Source: Heloderma charlesbogerti
Lineage: Eukaryota > Chordata > Lepidosauria > Squamata > Helodermatidae
Assembly: GCA_026122225.1 (NCBI GenBank)
Contig: JANEZZ010002659.1
Location: forward strand, 62,001-126,000
Direction of reading: 5' to 3'
DNA: 64,000 nucleotides
Shown piece after piece: positions 54,627 through 64,000 of the stretch (within the stretch, counting starts at the first letter, position 1; every line of letters begins with the position of its first letter). Made by a program: the position numbers and the translations under genes. Under the pieces are notes generated by a model that did no database searches, was not told the origin of the DNA, and saw nothing but the letters and a program-made list of their open reading frames with translations.

Positions 54627-54815
54627 GGCGGTGTCCGAGTGGTGGAGAGCATGCTTTGCATGCAGAAGGTCCTAGGTTCAATCCCCACCATTTCTGGTAG
54701 GGCTGGAGGGAAAAAAAACCTGCCTGAAACCCTGGAGAACTGCTGCCAGTGTCAACAATACTGGACTAGATGAACCAATGGTCTGACCCAGTATAAGGCA
54801 GCTTCTTGTGCTCCT
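54627..54815 (+). mobile_element. tRNA-derived SINE (type T2), complete
   Basis: Head TGGTGGAGAGCATGCTTTGC and B-box-like AGGTTCAATCCCC, body CCTGGAGAACTGCTGCCAGT, CAATGGTCTGACCCAGTATA and tail AAGGCAGCTTCTTGTGCTCC. Confidence 0.9.
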
Positions 54816-54887
54816 ATTTAGAAGTAAGTCCCACGAGTTCAATGAGGCTTACTCCCAGGTAAGTGAGTACAGGGTTGCAGCCAGAGG

Positions 54888-55183
54888 TTTCACATCAGTT
54901 AGACAGTCTCCACCTCAGAATAGTTTACCTCATAAATGGGAACCCCACGGTATTTTTCACATTAGTTATATCAGTGAGACCGCATAATAATGTGCCTCAT
55001 AAATGGATACACTCTGGTATTTTTCACATTAGTTAGAGGGCTGAAAAACTCATAATAGTTCACCTCATAAATGTTTACACTAAGGTATTTTTTTTATATT
55101 CGTTAGACAGGAGAAAGCTCACGATAGTTGACAATTTAGTAGCTCGTGTGGTATTTTGTTTACCTCATAAATGGAGTGGCCAC
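54888..55183. repeat. Diverged tandem repeat, about 4 x 70 bp
   Basis: Units share TTTTTCACATTAGTTAGA-like and CACCTCATAAATGG words with spacing near 66-72 bp. Homology is clear by eye but copies differ at many sites, so the array is old. Confidence 0.75.
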
Positions 55184-55603
55184 ATAACAGAGGTCAGAAA
55201 TTTAGCGCGTTGCAAGCCAAGCTGCACAAGCGGCAACTGTTAGTCTTTGGAAGTTCCATTGACCCTTGACACATGTGAATCAGGCTTGGGGTGAGGCCTT
55301 GGGGATTTCCAGTGGCAGCCAGGAATGTGTATCTATGCTTGAAGGATGCTCTTGCTCTGATATATTCACTGATCAGATGCACTGTTTCAGAACTTCCAGC
55401 CCTCTCATCTCAGAAATATAGAGTGTCTAAGCCCACTGTTCTATACAAAGCTGACAGGAGACGGTATTCTTTGGGACAGTCAAAGCCTGCACAGCTGACG
55501 TTCCACAGCAAGCCCTGTGGTATCCAAGAAGACAAGGCCTTGGATCCAGGATCTGCCTTCTGCAAGAAGAAGGACTCCACTTGTGGAAGTTCCCTCCACC
55601 TGA

Positions 55604-55641
<38 letters not shown>

Positions 55642-57611
55642 CGCACGCACACCACAGTTCACCCCATTCAGCAGGGGCTCCTGACTCTCTGGGTAGCATT
55701 TTTAGGGGGCTGGAGGGGCTGCCTTGGGAAGGAAGGGGTGGGGAAACCCCACTTGCACCACTGCAGTTAATCCAGTGTAAATCTGGACCCAACCCATTGC
55801 CCATGCCTTTCCCCAGAATGCTTCCTACCCATCAGCAACGGATGAGCCAAATGTGTTTATCTTGCTCTTTTTCTTTTTCTTTTTTTAATAGGGGCTGCCT
55901 CATCATGTTGCTATAGGTTCTCACCTCTAACAGGGGTGTCTCAAGGTATAGTCATTCAGCCAGCCAGACTTCTCCTCTTGTGATGACTGGGCTCTGAGCT
56001 CACAGAGGCAGTGGACTGCAACAGTGGCACCTACTGGCAGGGCAGCATAACAGCAGGTAAGGCAGAGTCACATCCCAAAGGCCAGGTCCAGGCAAGTACA
56101 GCAGGGCCTGGCTTAGACAAGGCAGAAGTGGTCAGGACCTTGGACAGAGCACAATGAGTAAGCTGGCTAGAGGGCTCCCATGCATAGGAGGGCAGCTGTT
56201 GCTTCAGCAAGGTAATAGAAGCCTCCTGTAGCCTTATGAAGACTGGCCAGACGTCCTGCTATTGGCCCCACTCCCTTGTTCTGCAACCATTGGCTTCCAC
56301 AGCTTGGGGGTGATGGGGGCTGCCCCCAGAGTGAGCCTTCTGAACCTGAGGAGTCCAGGAAAGCAATAACCTCTGGCCTGAAAGGACTCAGAGTTGGGTG
56401 ATGGTGTATTAATGTGGGGTCCTGATTCTGTCAGGTCCCAGTCAAAATAGGTTCTTGTGGATTACCAAGACGAAACAAAGCCACTTGAGCAGAAGGATGG
56501 CAGTTTAGTGACAGAAAATAGATGTGGAATAAATATGCAGAGGAAGCTCACACCTCTCATCAGCCAATGAAGCTGTCAGAGCTGATTGTCTACCTGGGCC
56601 CCCAAGTTAGATGAGAAGTCATTCCTAGGGCTACAAATGTCCTCTAGGCTGGTAGCATGCCCCCCACCATCCCCTAGAACAAAGCCTGCAAGTTGGATTG
56701 TATAGGTTTCCCTCTCTCTAAGCTCAGGAACCTGTCTTGCAAAACACACTCCCTTCTCGAGAGAAGGGGGCTTTTCTTTTGCTTTTCATGGGAGAGAAGA
56801 ACAGCATTCCTTTCTGGTTTTCCAGGATGACATCATCCAGCTGGTCAAACAGCTTCAAGGTGAAAGGTGTAAATAACTGCCCTGTGTGAAAGGCCTTCCT
56901 AATTAACTATAAAGCTGCTGGTTAGGCCAAACCTAATAAGTCTTATGTGTTCTAGGTGGCTACCAACAGCATATAGGAATCCTGTGCAGTCCACTTTATT
57001 GCTCACTAACAAACTCACTACAGACAGCAAATTTTATCTGTGCTTGTGTGTGAGTTGAAGCCAGGGAAGAATCTGTAAGGAGGTGAAGCAGGAAATGTAA
57101 GGAGCAGAGAAAGGCAAGCAGGAGAATTGCCTGGCTCCAGTATGCAGCTGCTTCCTAGGTCCAATCTAGAGTGGAGATGGGTTGGTCTGGGCTGGTAGGT
57201 GAGGGGCTGGTAAGGAAAGATTGTTGATCTGGGGGTGGGAGGTGGGGAGAGAAAACCAATACAGCTCTTTTAACATCCAGTGATCAAACAAAGCTCAAAA
57301 TGAAGATAAAATACACACAACACAGCCCACGAGTCATTCATCAGGGCTGTTGTAGCTCTTGACCACATGGTGAATGATTTATTAAATCTTAATGTATTCC
57401 ATAAAGAGTCCCGATATTTCCATAAATGTGTCACAACTACCTAATACATAGTAATGAACCCGCTCCGAGGATAGATAAATAAGATCTAAGCATGCTGTGC
57501 CAATGTTTATCAAAGAGAGATACGCCAGTATTGAGTTCTTTAAAGTACCATTCTTCATAGCCAGGTGAGGCAGTTTCTAAGGCATCTCTCTTCAGTGAGA
57601 AACTCCTCTGT
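55184..57611. other. Mostly unassigned; (CA)n at 55607-55652
   Basis: A (CA)n tract with CG interruptions is clear. The rest has no recognised repeat or gene; the open frames at 55291-55916 cross that tract and are not protein-like. Confidence 0.45.
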
Positions 57612-57633
57612 GTGTGTGCGTGTGTGTGTGTGC

Positions 57634-57687
<54 letters not shown>

Positions 57688-57688
57688 A
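57612..57688. repeat. (GT)n(GA)n(CAGA)n compound microsatellite
   Basis: TGTGTG, then GAGAGA, then about ten CAGA units. Confidence 0.95.
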
Positions 57689-58175
57689 TTGTATTTGTGC
57701 TCCCCCCTCCCTGTGTATGACTTCACTTTCCTTCTGGTGTTACTCATATGGTTGATCCCAACTAATCAGGGATCACATAGGGAACAGTCATGGCTCTACA
57801 TAGCCACTCAGTTTGGCTCTGTGCTGATGTCACTGAGGACAAATGAAGTCAATTAAGACTGAGGGGGATATTTCCTGAATATGCCAACACTTCCAAACAC
57901 AATTTTTCAGTAAAATAATCAATGCAACCTTCAGTGAATTAATTGGTGGCCAATTTTGTTTGAAGAAGGTAAATTTTAACCTGTAAAGCTGAAAGTTAAG
58001 GGGTACCTTAACCATGATTGAAAATGAAAATAGTAAGGATAGCCTTTCCTTTGAGCAATGTTCGATATGAGCATTCACTTACTCCATTGTGCATTCTCTC
58101 ACAATTCCTTCAAGACCTCAACAAACCCCCTTGATGATATGCAGACTTATGGAACTGATTTTGATTATATTGCAC
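57689..58175. other. Unassigned AT-rich sequence
   Basis: No recognised repeat or gene. Confidence 0.35.
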
Positions 58176-58516
58176 GGGGGCCACGGTGGCTTAGTGGTTA
58201 AGACGCTGAACTGCAGACTGGAAGGTTGGCAGTTCGAGACCCGAGTGCTGCGTGACGGAGTGAGCTCCCGTCTTCAGCCCCAGCTTCTGCCAACCTAGCA
58301 GTTCGAAAGCAAGAAATTGCAAATAGATAAATAGGTACCGCCTCGGCGGGAAAGGTAACAGCGTTCCGTGCACCTCGGTGTTCAGTCATGCCTGCCACGT
58401 GACCACGGAAGCGTCTTCGGACAGCGCTGGCTCTTCGGCTTAGAAACGGGGGTGAGCACCGCACCCTAGAGTCGGACACGACTGGTTGGGGACACCTTTA
58501 CCTTTACCTTTTTTAC
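58176..58516 (+). mobile_element. Sauria SINE
   Basis: Full-length copy from GGGGCCACGGTGGCTTAGTG to the (CCTTTA)n tail, differing from 52824-53165 at only a few places. Target duplication not evident. Confidence 0.93.
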
Positions 58517-59416
58517 ATTTAATAATAATCAAACATATGTAACTGGTTAATTAATCTCATAAAATTAGATGATCTGCCAACTTAAAAATCTTTAATGGGG
58601 GCGACACCCCAAAGAGAATAATCCTAAAACATTCTTTTAAATGTTGAAGGTTACAAATACAGAGGGTCTCCATCTTGAAAATATCTGAACTAGCTTTTTC
58701 TCTCTTACCCTAAATGATTTGATAAATGAATGGATGATAATTCAATCAATGGTTATTAGCTAAGTGGAGCTTCCATGTTCAGAGGCAGTCTAGCTCTGAA
58801 TAGCAGGTTTAGGGGACAAATCATTCCCTTCAGTCTGTTCTTGAGATTGTTCAGAAGCATCCAACTGGCTGCTGTCAGACAGAATGCTGGGCTGGCTGGA
58901 CTTTTGGCCTGATCCCACAAGACAAATCTTCACTGAAATGAATCAAGTTTCCTTGGCGGTGGCAAGTTTTGCTGAGCATCTGTTGAGTGTCCTGTGGGCT
59001 GCTGCATCTTTCATTGCTGTCACCCCAGAGGCGCTGAGTGGCTTAATAAGACTGCTGTTGTGCTCCCCCCTCCCCTTGAACAATCGTTTCCTCTTAGCAA
59101 CGTACAGCAGCATTCTGGGACACTCCAGTGGCCTTAGGGCTCCCTATTGCTGTGACTATTCTGGCTTGTCTCTGCAGTATTTCAGCTGACAGGCTGCATT
59201 TTCTTTGGGGTGGTGAATCTTGTCAGCAGTTGGGATGACACTCATTACTCTCTGGCTCATACATTGTGCGGCTGAATGACACGCCGAAACCTCCCTGACA
59301 CTTCCCAGGGTTTCCCTTCACACTTTTTTTTTCACTTTTATCGGTAGTGTCGTTCACAGCTACGATCACCTTTCTAGCCCCAAGCACTGGAGAATAAGGC
59401 GATGCAAGTGGCTCCA
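58517..59416. other. Mostly unassigned; CR1-A scrap near 58875
   Basis: AATGCTGGGCTGGCTGGACT and GGCCTGATCCCACAAG at 58880-58920 is a worn CR1-A tail. No gene recognised. Confidence 0.4.
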
Positions 59417-60835
59417 TTGTGAATGGCGAGGCGCTGGAGCTCAGGCCTCCTTGGGACCCATGCTTTCAGGTAGCTCTGGGCACTGGGAGGAAGTGTGAAA
59501 CAGGGAGCACACCTTGCACTTTCTGTATTGTACTTCTGGTTAAGTGCAAGATGAAACAAAGGCAGAAAGGGGGCGTTAGGAGTTGCCAGGGTTCACAGGC
59601 CCTCATGTCTGTGTGTCGTGCCCCCACTGGAAGGGTCCTCAGAGAGGAAGAGCTGAAGGACCAGGAACCACCTGCCCCCAGCAATCCCCAGGCTCTGCCA
59701 GCAGACCAGGATGAGCCCGGGCCCTCAGGGGCAACTACCATGAGGGCATCGCCTGTGGAGGACAAGGACTCTTCCTTAGAAGTGGAGGCAGAGAAACCTC
59801 CAAGCCCTTGGGAGAGATGGGGCCTGAAAAGACAGAAACTCAGGAGGAGTGCTAGGGGCCTCCTTGTGAGAAAAGGTCTACTCACACATAGGAGGTTTGC
59901 TCACAAGAATGACCTTTTCAGCTGCAGTCACTAACAGCTCACAGCTGAGGCTTGGGTGTGGCTCTTTATTTATTTTTATTTATTTATTTATTATTACATT
60001 TATTAATCACTCATCTGGCTGGTCACCCAGCCACTCTGGGCGATGTACAGCGTATAATGAAACAGTTTAAAACAATAAAATTCTACAGTAAAAATGTTTT
60101 CTAAAATACCCTAACCCACCCCAAATGCCTGCCTGAACAACCACGTTTTTAATGCATGGTGGAAGCTCATTAAAGAAGGGGAATGGCGGAGTTCCCTAGG
60201 GAGGGAGTTCCACAGAGTGGGGGCCACCACAGAGAAGGCCCTCTCCCTCGTCCCCACCAGTCTAGCTGGACTGGCTGATGGGACAGAGAGAAGGCCATCC
60301 GAGCCTGATCTTGTTAAGCGGCCTGTCTGGTGCTGCTGGAGGCGCTCCTTAAGATAGGCTGGGCCGGGACCATATAGGGTTTTAAAGGTCAAAACCAACA
60401 CCTTGAATTTGGCCCGGAAAACAACTGGTAACCAGTGCAACTCCTTCAGCACTGGAGTGATGTGATCTTGCTGGTGGCTGCCTTTAATCAGGCGAGCCGC
60501 TGCATTCTGTACCAGCGTGGTTCTGACAGCTTCTGCATAAAAACAGCCATGTGAGGCTGAGGCAGTGGCTGGAAACAGCGTTGACCAGACTTTCCTGAAT
60601 CCAGCTTCTCTCGCCTTGACTAATTCTTGGTGTGAACACTTCTGGACAAAACTCTGACTATCCTTCTGCCTAATCCTTGTCTGCTGGGTTGCCTTGGGAT
60701 GCTATTGCCTGTGACCTGGACTGTTGAGACCTTGCCTTTTGCTTTATCCCTATTTGCGCTGACCATCTTGGAACTCTTGGACCCTTGAACCTGCAACTGC
60801 TAGGTTCAGACTCCGGAAATGTGACACTGTGTGTA
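59417..60835 (+). mobile_element. Possible LTR-type element, interrupted by an L2-like LINE
   Basis: 59560-59945 and 60528-60835 seem to be one element cut by the L2 insert: GCTCTT at left and TCTGCATAAAAACAGCCATG at right would form a promoter-like TATAAAA region, and the right part ends GAAATGTGACA. A 171-codon frame (59419-59934) with a P/E/R-rich C-terminal half (PADQDEPGPSGATTMRASPV, then EAEKPPSPWERWGLKRQKLR) is the longest in the window and runs through it. No domain recognised. The outer ends are not settled. Confidence 0.35.
59963..60516 (-). mobile_element. L2-like LINE 3' end with RT tail
   Basis: Reverse copy. A 113-codon frame reads LKELHWLPVVFRAKFKVLVL, LTFKTLYGPGPAYLKE and RERAFSVVAPTLWNSLPREL, ending in LKTWLFRQAF, the conserved end of L2-group polymerases. 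The UTR matches 16742-16975. This is one of the better preserved LINE tails here. Confidence 0.9.
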
Positions 60836-61221
60836 GCTACCCTGTGCAATCAGCCACTGAACTGAACGTTGCAGCATCTGCCTAGGCAGATTTGAGCCCT
60901 GGCAATAACATGCAAGGAAGGTGATTGTGCTTCCTCAGAGAGAAACATGGCAGCTCCAGATCCATGGCTGGGCCCTGCCATTTTATGCCACTTCCAGCCT
61001 GTACTAGGAATCCCCATTCTCTACGTTGCATAGAGATGTGCTTCCCAGTGGGGATCATAATGTGGTTTGAGGTCACGGATACCTCTGCAGATATGTGCTC
61101 ATCCCATTGCTGCTTTATTGTTGTTTCAACATACACACCTGGACCACCAGGGTGACTTGGATCTCCCTGGAGATTTGAACCACTACACACAGATATTGAG
61201 GGATATCCAAGGCTGACATGG
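60836..61221. other. Unassigned sequence
   Basis: No recognised repeat or gene. Confidence 0.3.
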
Positions 61222-61395
61222 GTCAGGCACCTCCTTCGCATGCAGAAGGTCACAGGTTCAATCCCAGGCATCTCCAGCTGGTGCTAGAAAAACTCCTGGC
61301 TGAAACTCTGGAGAGCCACTGCCAGTTAGTGTCAGCAATGCTGGGCTAGATGGATCAATGGTCAGTTTAAGCCAGCTTCCCGTGGTCCTATCTGT
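61222..61395 (+). mobile_element. tRNA-derived SINE (type T2)
   Basis: CGCATGCAGAAGGTCACAGG, GTTCAATCCCAGGCATCTCC, GGAGAGCCACTGCCAGTTAG and AAGCCAGCTTCCCGTGGTCC follow the T2 order. The 5' head is partly lost. Confidence 0.85.
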
Positions 61396-61401
61396 AGTGA
61401 T

Positions 61402-61818
61402 TAGGGCTGTTGGAGAAATCTGCAGTGGAATCAAATGAGTTTGGATTTCTATGGGTCTGACCCATGGATTCCACAGCAGATAGGCTTTTTCCAAGTCACA
61501 TGATTCCACAGAATTGTGGACTTTTTTTAAAAAAAAACTTTCTGGAATTTTACACAAATGTAGTTGTACAAAAATATGTATTTTTAAAAAAACACACAGC
61601 TGAAAATGTGCATTTTCCCCATAGGCTAAAGCATGAACATGTGTATTTTGTGGGGGATTTGTGCATTCGGGGGGCGCATTTTTGCAACTGTGAATTTGTG
61701 CAAATTTGGGAAATCAGAAGAAACCCAATTCCGTGAATGAGCAGACAACGGAACGAAAGGCGACTGACAATCCAGGAAATGCAGGTGGAATGGACTTGGA
61801 AAATCCATTCCATCCGAA
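61402..61818 (+). mobile_element. hAT-like MITE (family 2), best copy
   Basis: 417 bp, starts TAGGGCTGTTGGAGAAATCT, contains TCCACAGCAGATAGGCTTTT and GTGCATTTTCCCCATAGGCT, ends CCATTCCATCCGAA. Flanks GTAGTGAT (61394-61401) and GTGGTGAT (61819-61826) match at 7 of 8. Confidence 0.82.
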
Positions 61819-63399
61819 GTGGTGATGGAGCAAGAGTTTTCCATTTATTCCCCATGCATAGGTTGCTGTTTTTCAAAAGGCAGCCTGGTCTTGGCCTCTT
61901 GCCAAAGAGTCTTGCTCTCTGGGATCGACCTGGAATTCTTCATATCACTCCAGGCTCATATGCCCAACTACTTGGGATGGGTGAATCTGTCCATTTCACT
62001 TCCTGCTGCATTCATTTTTGTAAAATCTGAAGTTCTTTTTCTCCTACACCTGAAACAATTGGACAGTTTTGGTTCTGATCCAGACCAAATTCGAAATGAA
62101 ATTCTCACCCAACTGTACCAGCCAAATTCAACAAGTGCTGCTATTCCCAGCATAGAGATCACGTTGTGCCTGCCTGCCATTTAGCTGTAAAAGATGATGA
62201 CCTCATCAGAAAGATAGAGGTGGCATTCACCAACCTGGCTGAATCCATTGGGATTCAGTGCTCAAAGCCCCCAAATCTCTCATTTTGTGGTTCCTCCCAC
62301 ATTCAATGTTGCAGTTGTGGTTTCTCCCATGTTTAGTGTTTCCAATCTCAAGTTCTTCCCATCATTTTCACGAAGAACTTTGTGAGTTTTGGTAAGTTCT
62401 TGTCAAGAAATGAACCCTTCAAAATTCTCACCCATCTCTGCCAACCTCATACCTCTGTCTGAGGCTTTGCTGGCCCATGGCAAATCTATCCCTGTTTGGC
62501 TGCTGCTACAGTTTCCTTTGCCAGCCAGGGCAGTCCATCTAGTCCTTCACTTGCAGTGGCTTTTGCCTGGGCCCAGTGTGCTCAAACAGGCACTTCCCCA
62601 AGGAGTTGGTTCTGCTCTTAGAGAATACCCTGCATATTCATGCTTCGCATGCTGATGGCTAGCGTGGGCTTGGTCCCTTTTATCAACTGTTCCTCAAGCT
62701 TTCCATCCCGTTTCCTGGACAATGCTTCCTACAAGCTGTTTCCCCCTGATTTGGCCACCTTTGGCTCCCTCGGTTCCATGTGCCTTTTAGCCTCCATGTG
62801 GCTGAGGGAAGGCGGAGCTCCTAGCTCCCGGTATCTGCTTTCTTCCTCTCAGCCCACGCATTCACCTCTCGAAAGATGGGCTCGCCCGCCTCCCTGTCTT
62901 TTCTAGCACACCTCTCCCTTGGGAAGGGCCCATAGAGTTTTGCCAGCTGCGTCTGTCACAAGATGGTAAACAGAGGCGGCTCCTGGGATTGTAGCGTGGA
63001 GTTTGGCTCCCAGGCTCTGTGCGTTTGGGCTTGTTTGGGGAACGCCAACCTCATTGTGTTTTCTGTTGGCACAGGGACTGCCGCCACGTCTCTGGTGCCA
63101 GCTGTACAAAGCTCCATACCAGATCATATATCTTCCTGACAGTTGAATACCTGGGACCAGTGCCTGAGCTCTCTTCCTTGGCAAGGGATTCCAGTTTGTC
63201 TCCGCTCTTGTGTGCCGGAGCCCCATCAATATAGGCTCATGCTGGAGTCTTTGGCTAGGACAGCGGAAAAGTTGCTTAAGTCTCTGTGGCAATGTCAAAC
63301 CTAGTGCTACCCATAATGCTTTGTGGCTTTTTCATGAGGAACCTTGCATCCATGAGGATACTGCAGACCTTCTTCAAGTTGGCAATGCATTGTTATCAT
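61819..63399. other. Unassigned sequence
   Basis: No recognised repeat or gene in about 1.6 kb. Several open frames of 60-131 codons overlap on both strands without protein features. Confidence 0.35.
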
Positions 63400-63442
63400 C
63401 ATCATCAATAATAATAATATATAATAATAATATATAATAATA
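63400..63442. repeat. (ATA/ATAAT)n microsatellite
   Basis: ATCATCATCAATAATAATAA followed by ATATAATAATAAT units. Confidence 0.9.
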
Positions 63443-63661
63443 CCAAACTCATTCTCTAAAAGTAGATCCTTCTAGAGCAAAAATGGCACTGCCCTCACAC
63501 AAGACAAGAAGGAGGCATGGCCAACCTTGGGGGAACCCCAAAATTTTCAGAAGTATTAAGACAAGATTTTAGAAAAAACAACTAAGAGCCCCCCCACCCC
63601 CAATCCAATAAGAATTAAGCATGGTCAGTGGCCAGAGAAAGCTGACTGACTGACTGCTGAG

Positions 63662-64000
63662 TAGGGATGTATGAAAGTCACTTACCTTTTCAAAGGGTGA
63701 CATTCGCAGTGGGGGGGAGGCGCTCCGTCCCTCCCCCCCAAATTTTCTCCAGCCAGCTCTGCTCCGTGGAGATTCCATGGAGCCGCCAGCCAGGGCCACC
63801 CGCAGCCAGACATCTGGCCGCTGGGCAGCCTGCAGGGACACAAATGGAGGCTGCCGTAGCCGCCGCCATTTGCGTCCATGTATTTTGCCATGATAGGCTA
63901 CATAAGTATTTACATAGCCTATCACAGCAAAAAAACAACAACATACCAGTGAACGCAAATGGCGGTGGCTACGGCAGCTGCCATTTGCGTTCCCTTTTTG
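63662..64000 (-). mobile_element. PAL-hAT element, copy G, cut by window end
   Basis: Begins TAGGGATGTATGAAAGTCAC after CTGCTGAG and holds the TGATAGGCTAC... hairpin at 63891-63924 plus a GCAAATGGCGGTGGC arm at 63955. The right half and second target site lie outside the window. Confidence 0.9.

Noticed and set aside
55291..55804. Overlapping 159- and 125-codon frames as coding
   Set aside because: Both cross the same CA microsatellite on opposite strands (His-Thr and Cys-Val runs). Artefact of the repeat.

Overview
This window is vertebrate nuclear DNA, almost certainly from a squamate reptile (lizard or snake). The evidence is the repeat set: CR1-type and L2-type LINE 3' ends, RTE-BovB LINE fragments, Sauria SINEs with the BovB-like tail, 5S-rRNA-derived SINEs, and many hAT-like non-autonomous DNA transposons. 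I see no convincing exon of a conserved host gene. The open frames fall in transposon remnants, in palindromes, in microsatellites or in sequence without protein-like features. I read the window as intergenic or deep intronic.

Layout. 0-10 kb: CR1 fragments on both strands, a six-copy 119-bp minisatellite (4147-4860) next to a degenerate array grown from a CR1 motif, and a CR1 inside a CR1 (9.1-9.6 kb). 10-17 kb: CR1 pieces, the first palindromic hAT-like element inside a CR1 (13135-13626), a clean 282-bp hAT-like element (15493-15774), and a nest at 15.99-16.70 kb (SINE interrupted by a MITE that carries another MITE and a 5S-derived SINE). 17-30 kb: L2 tails, three more palindromic elements (19187, 24177, 27908), a solo LTR inside a MITE (21921-22424), and a BovB split by a palindromic element. 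30-45 kb: MITEs, two hAT-like elements inserted back to back at one target site (33541-34851), an L2 tail, a tRNA-SINE, a second solo LTR inside a CR1 (42224-42754) and another palindromic element (43999-44555). 45-64 kb: more unique sequence, including possible conserved non-coding DNA near 43.0-43.7 and 47.1-47.6 kb, 5S-derived SINEs of two kinds, two Sauria SINEs, a possible LTR element cut by an L2, and a last palindromic element that runs off the end (63662-64000).

The standout is a family of seven GC-rich non-autonomous elements, here called PAL-hAT (copies A-G). Their ends read TAGGGRTGT...ACAYCCCTA and five of the six complete copies carry a recognisable 8-bp target-site duplication (four of them perfect), which marks hAT transposition. 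Their interiors are chains of palindromes nested inside larger palindromes, up to about 364 bp in copy D. Each copy also carries outward-facing 5' splice-donor-like sites near both ends. At least two unrelated families in the window share the same terminal bases and may use the same transposase. Nothing in the window encodes that transposase.
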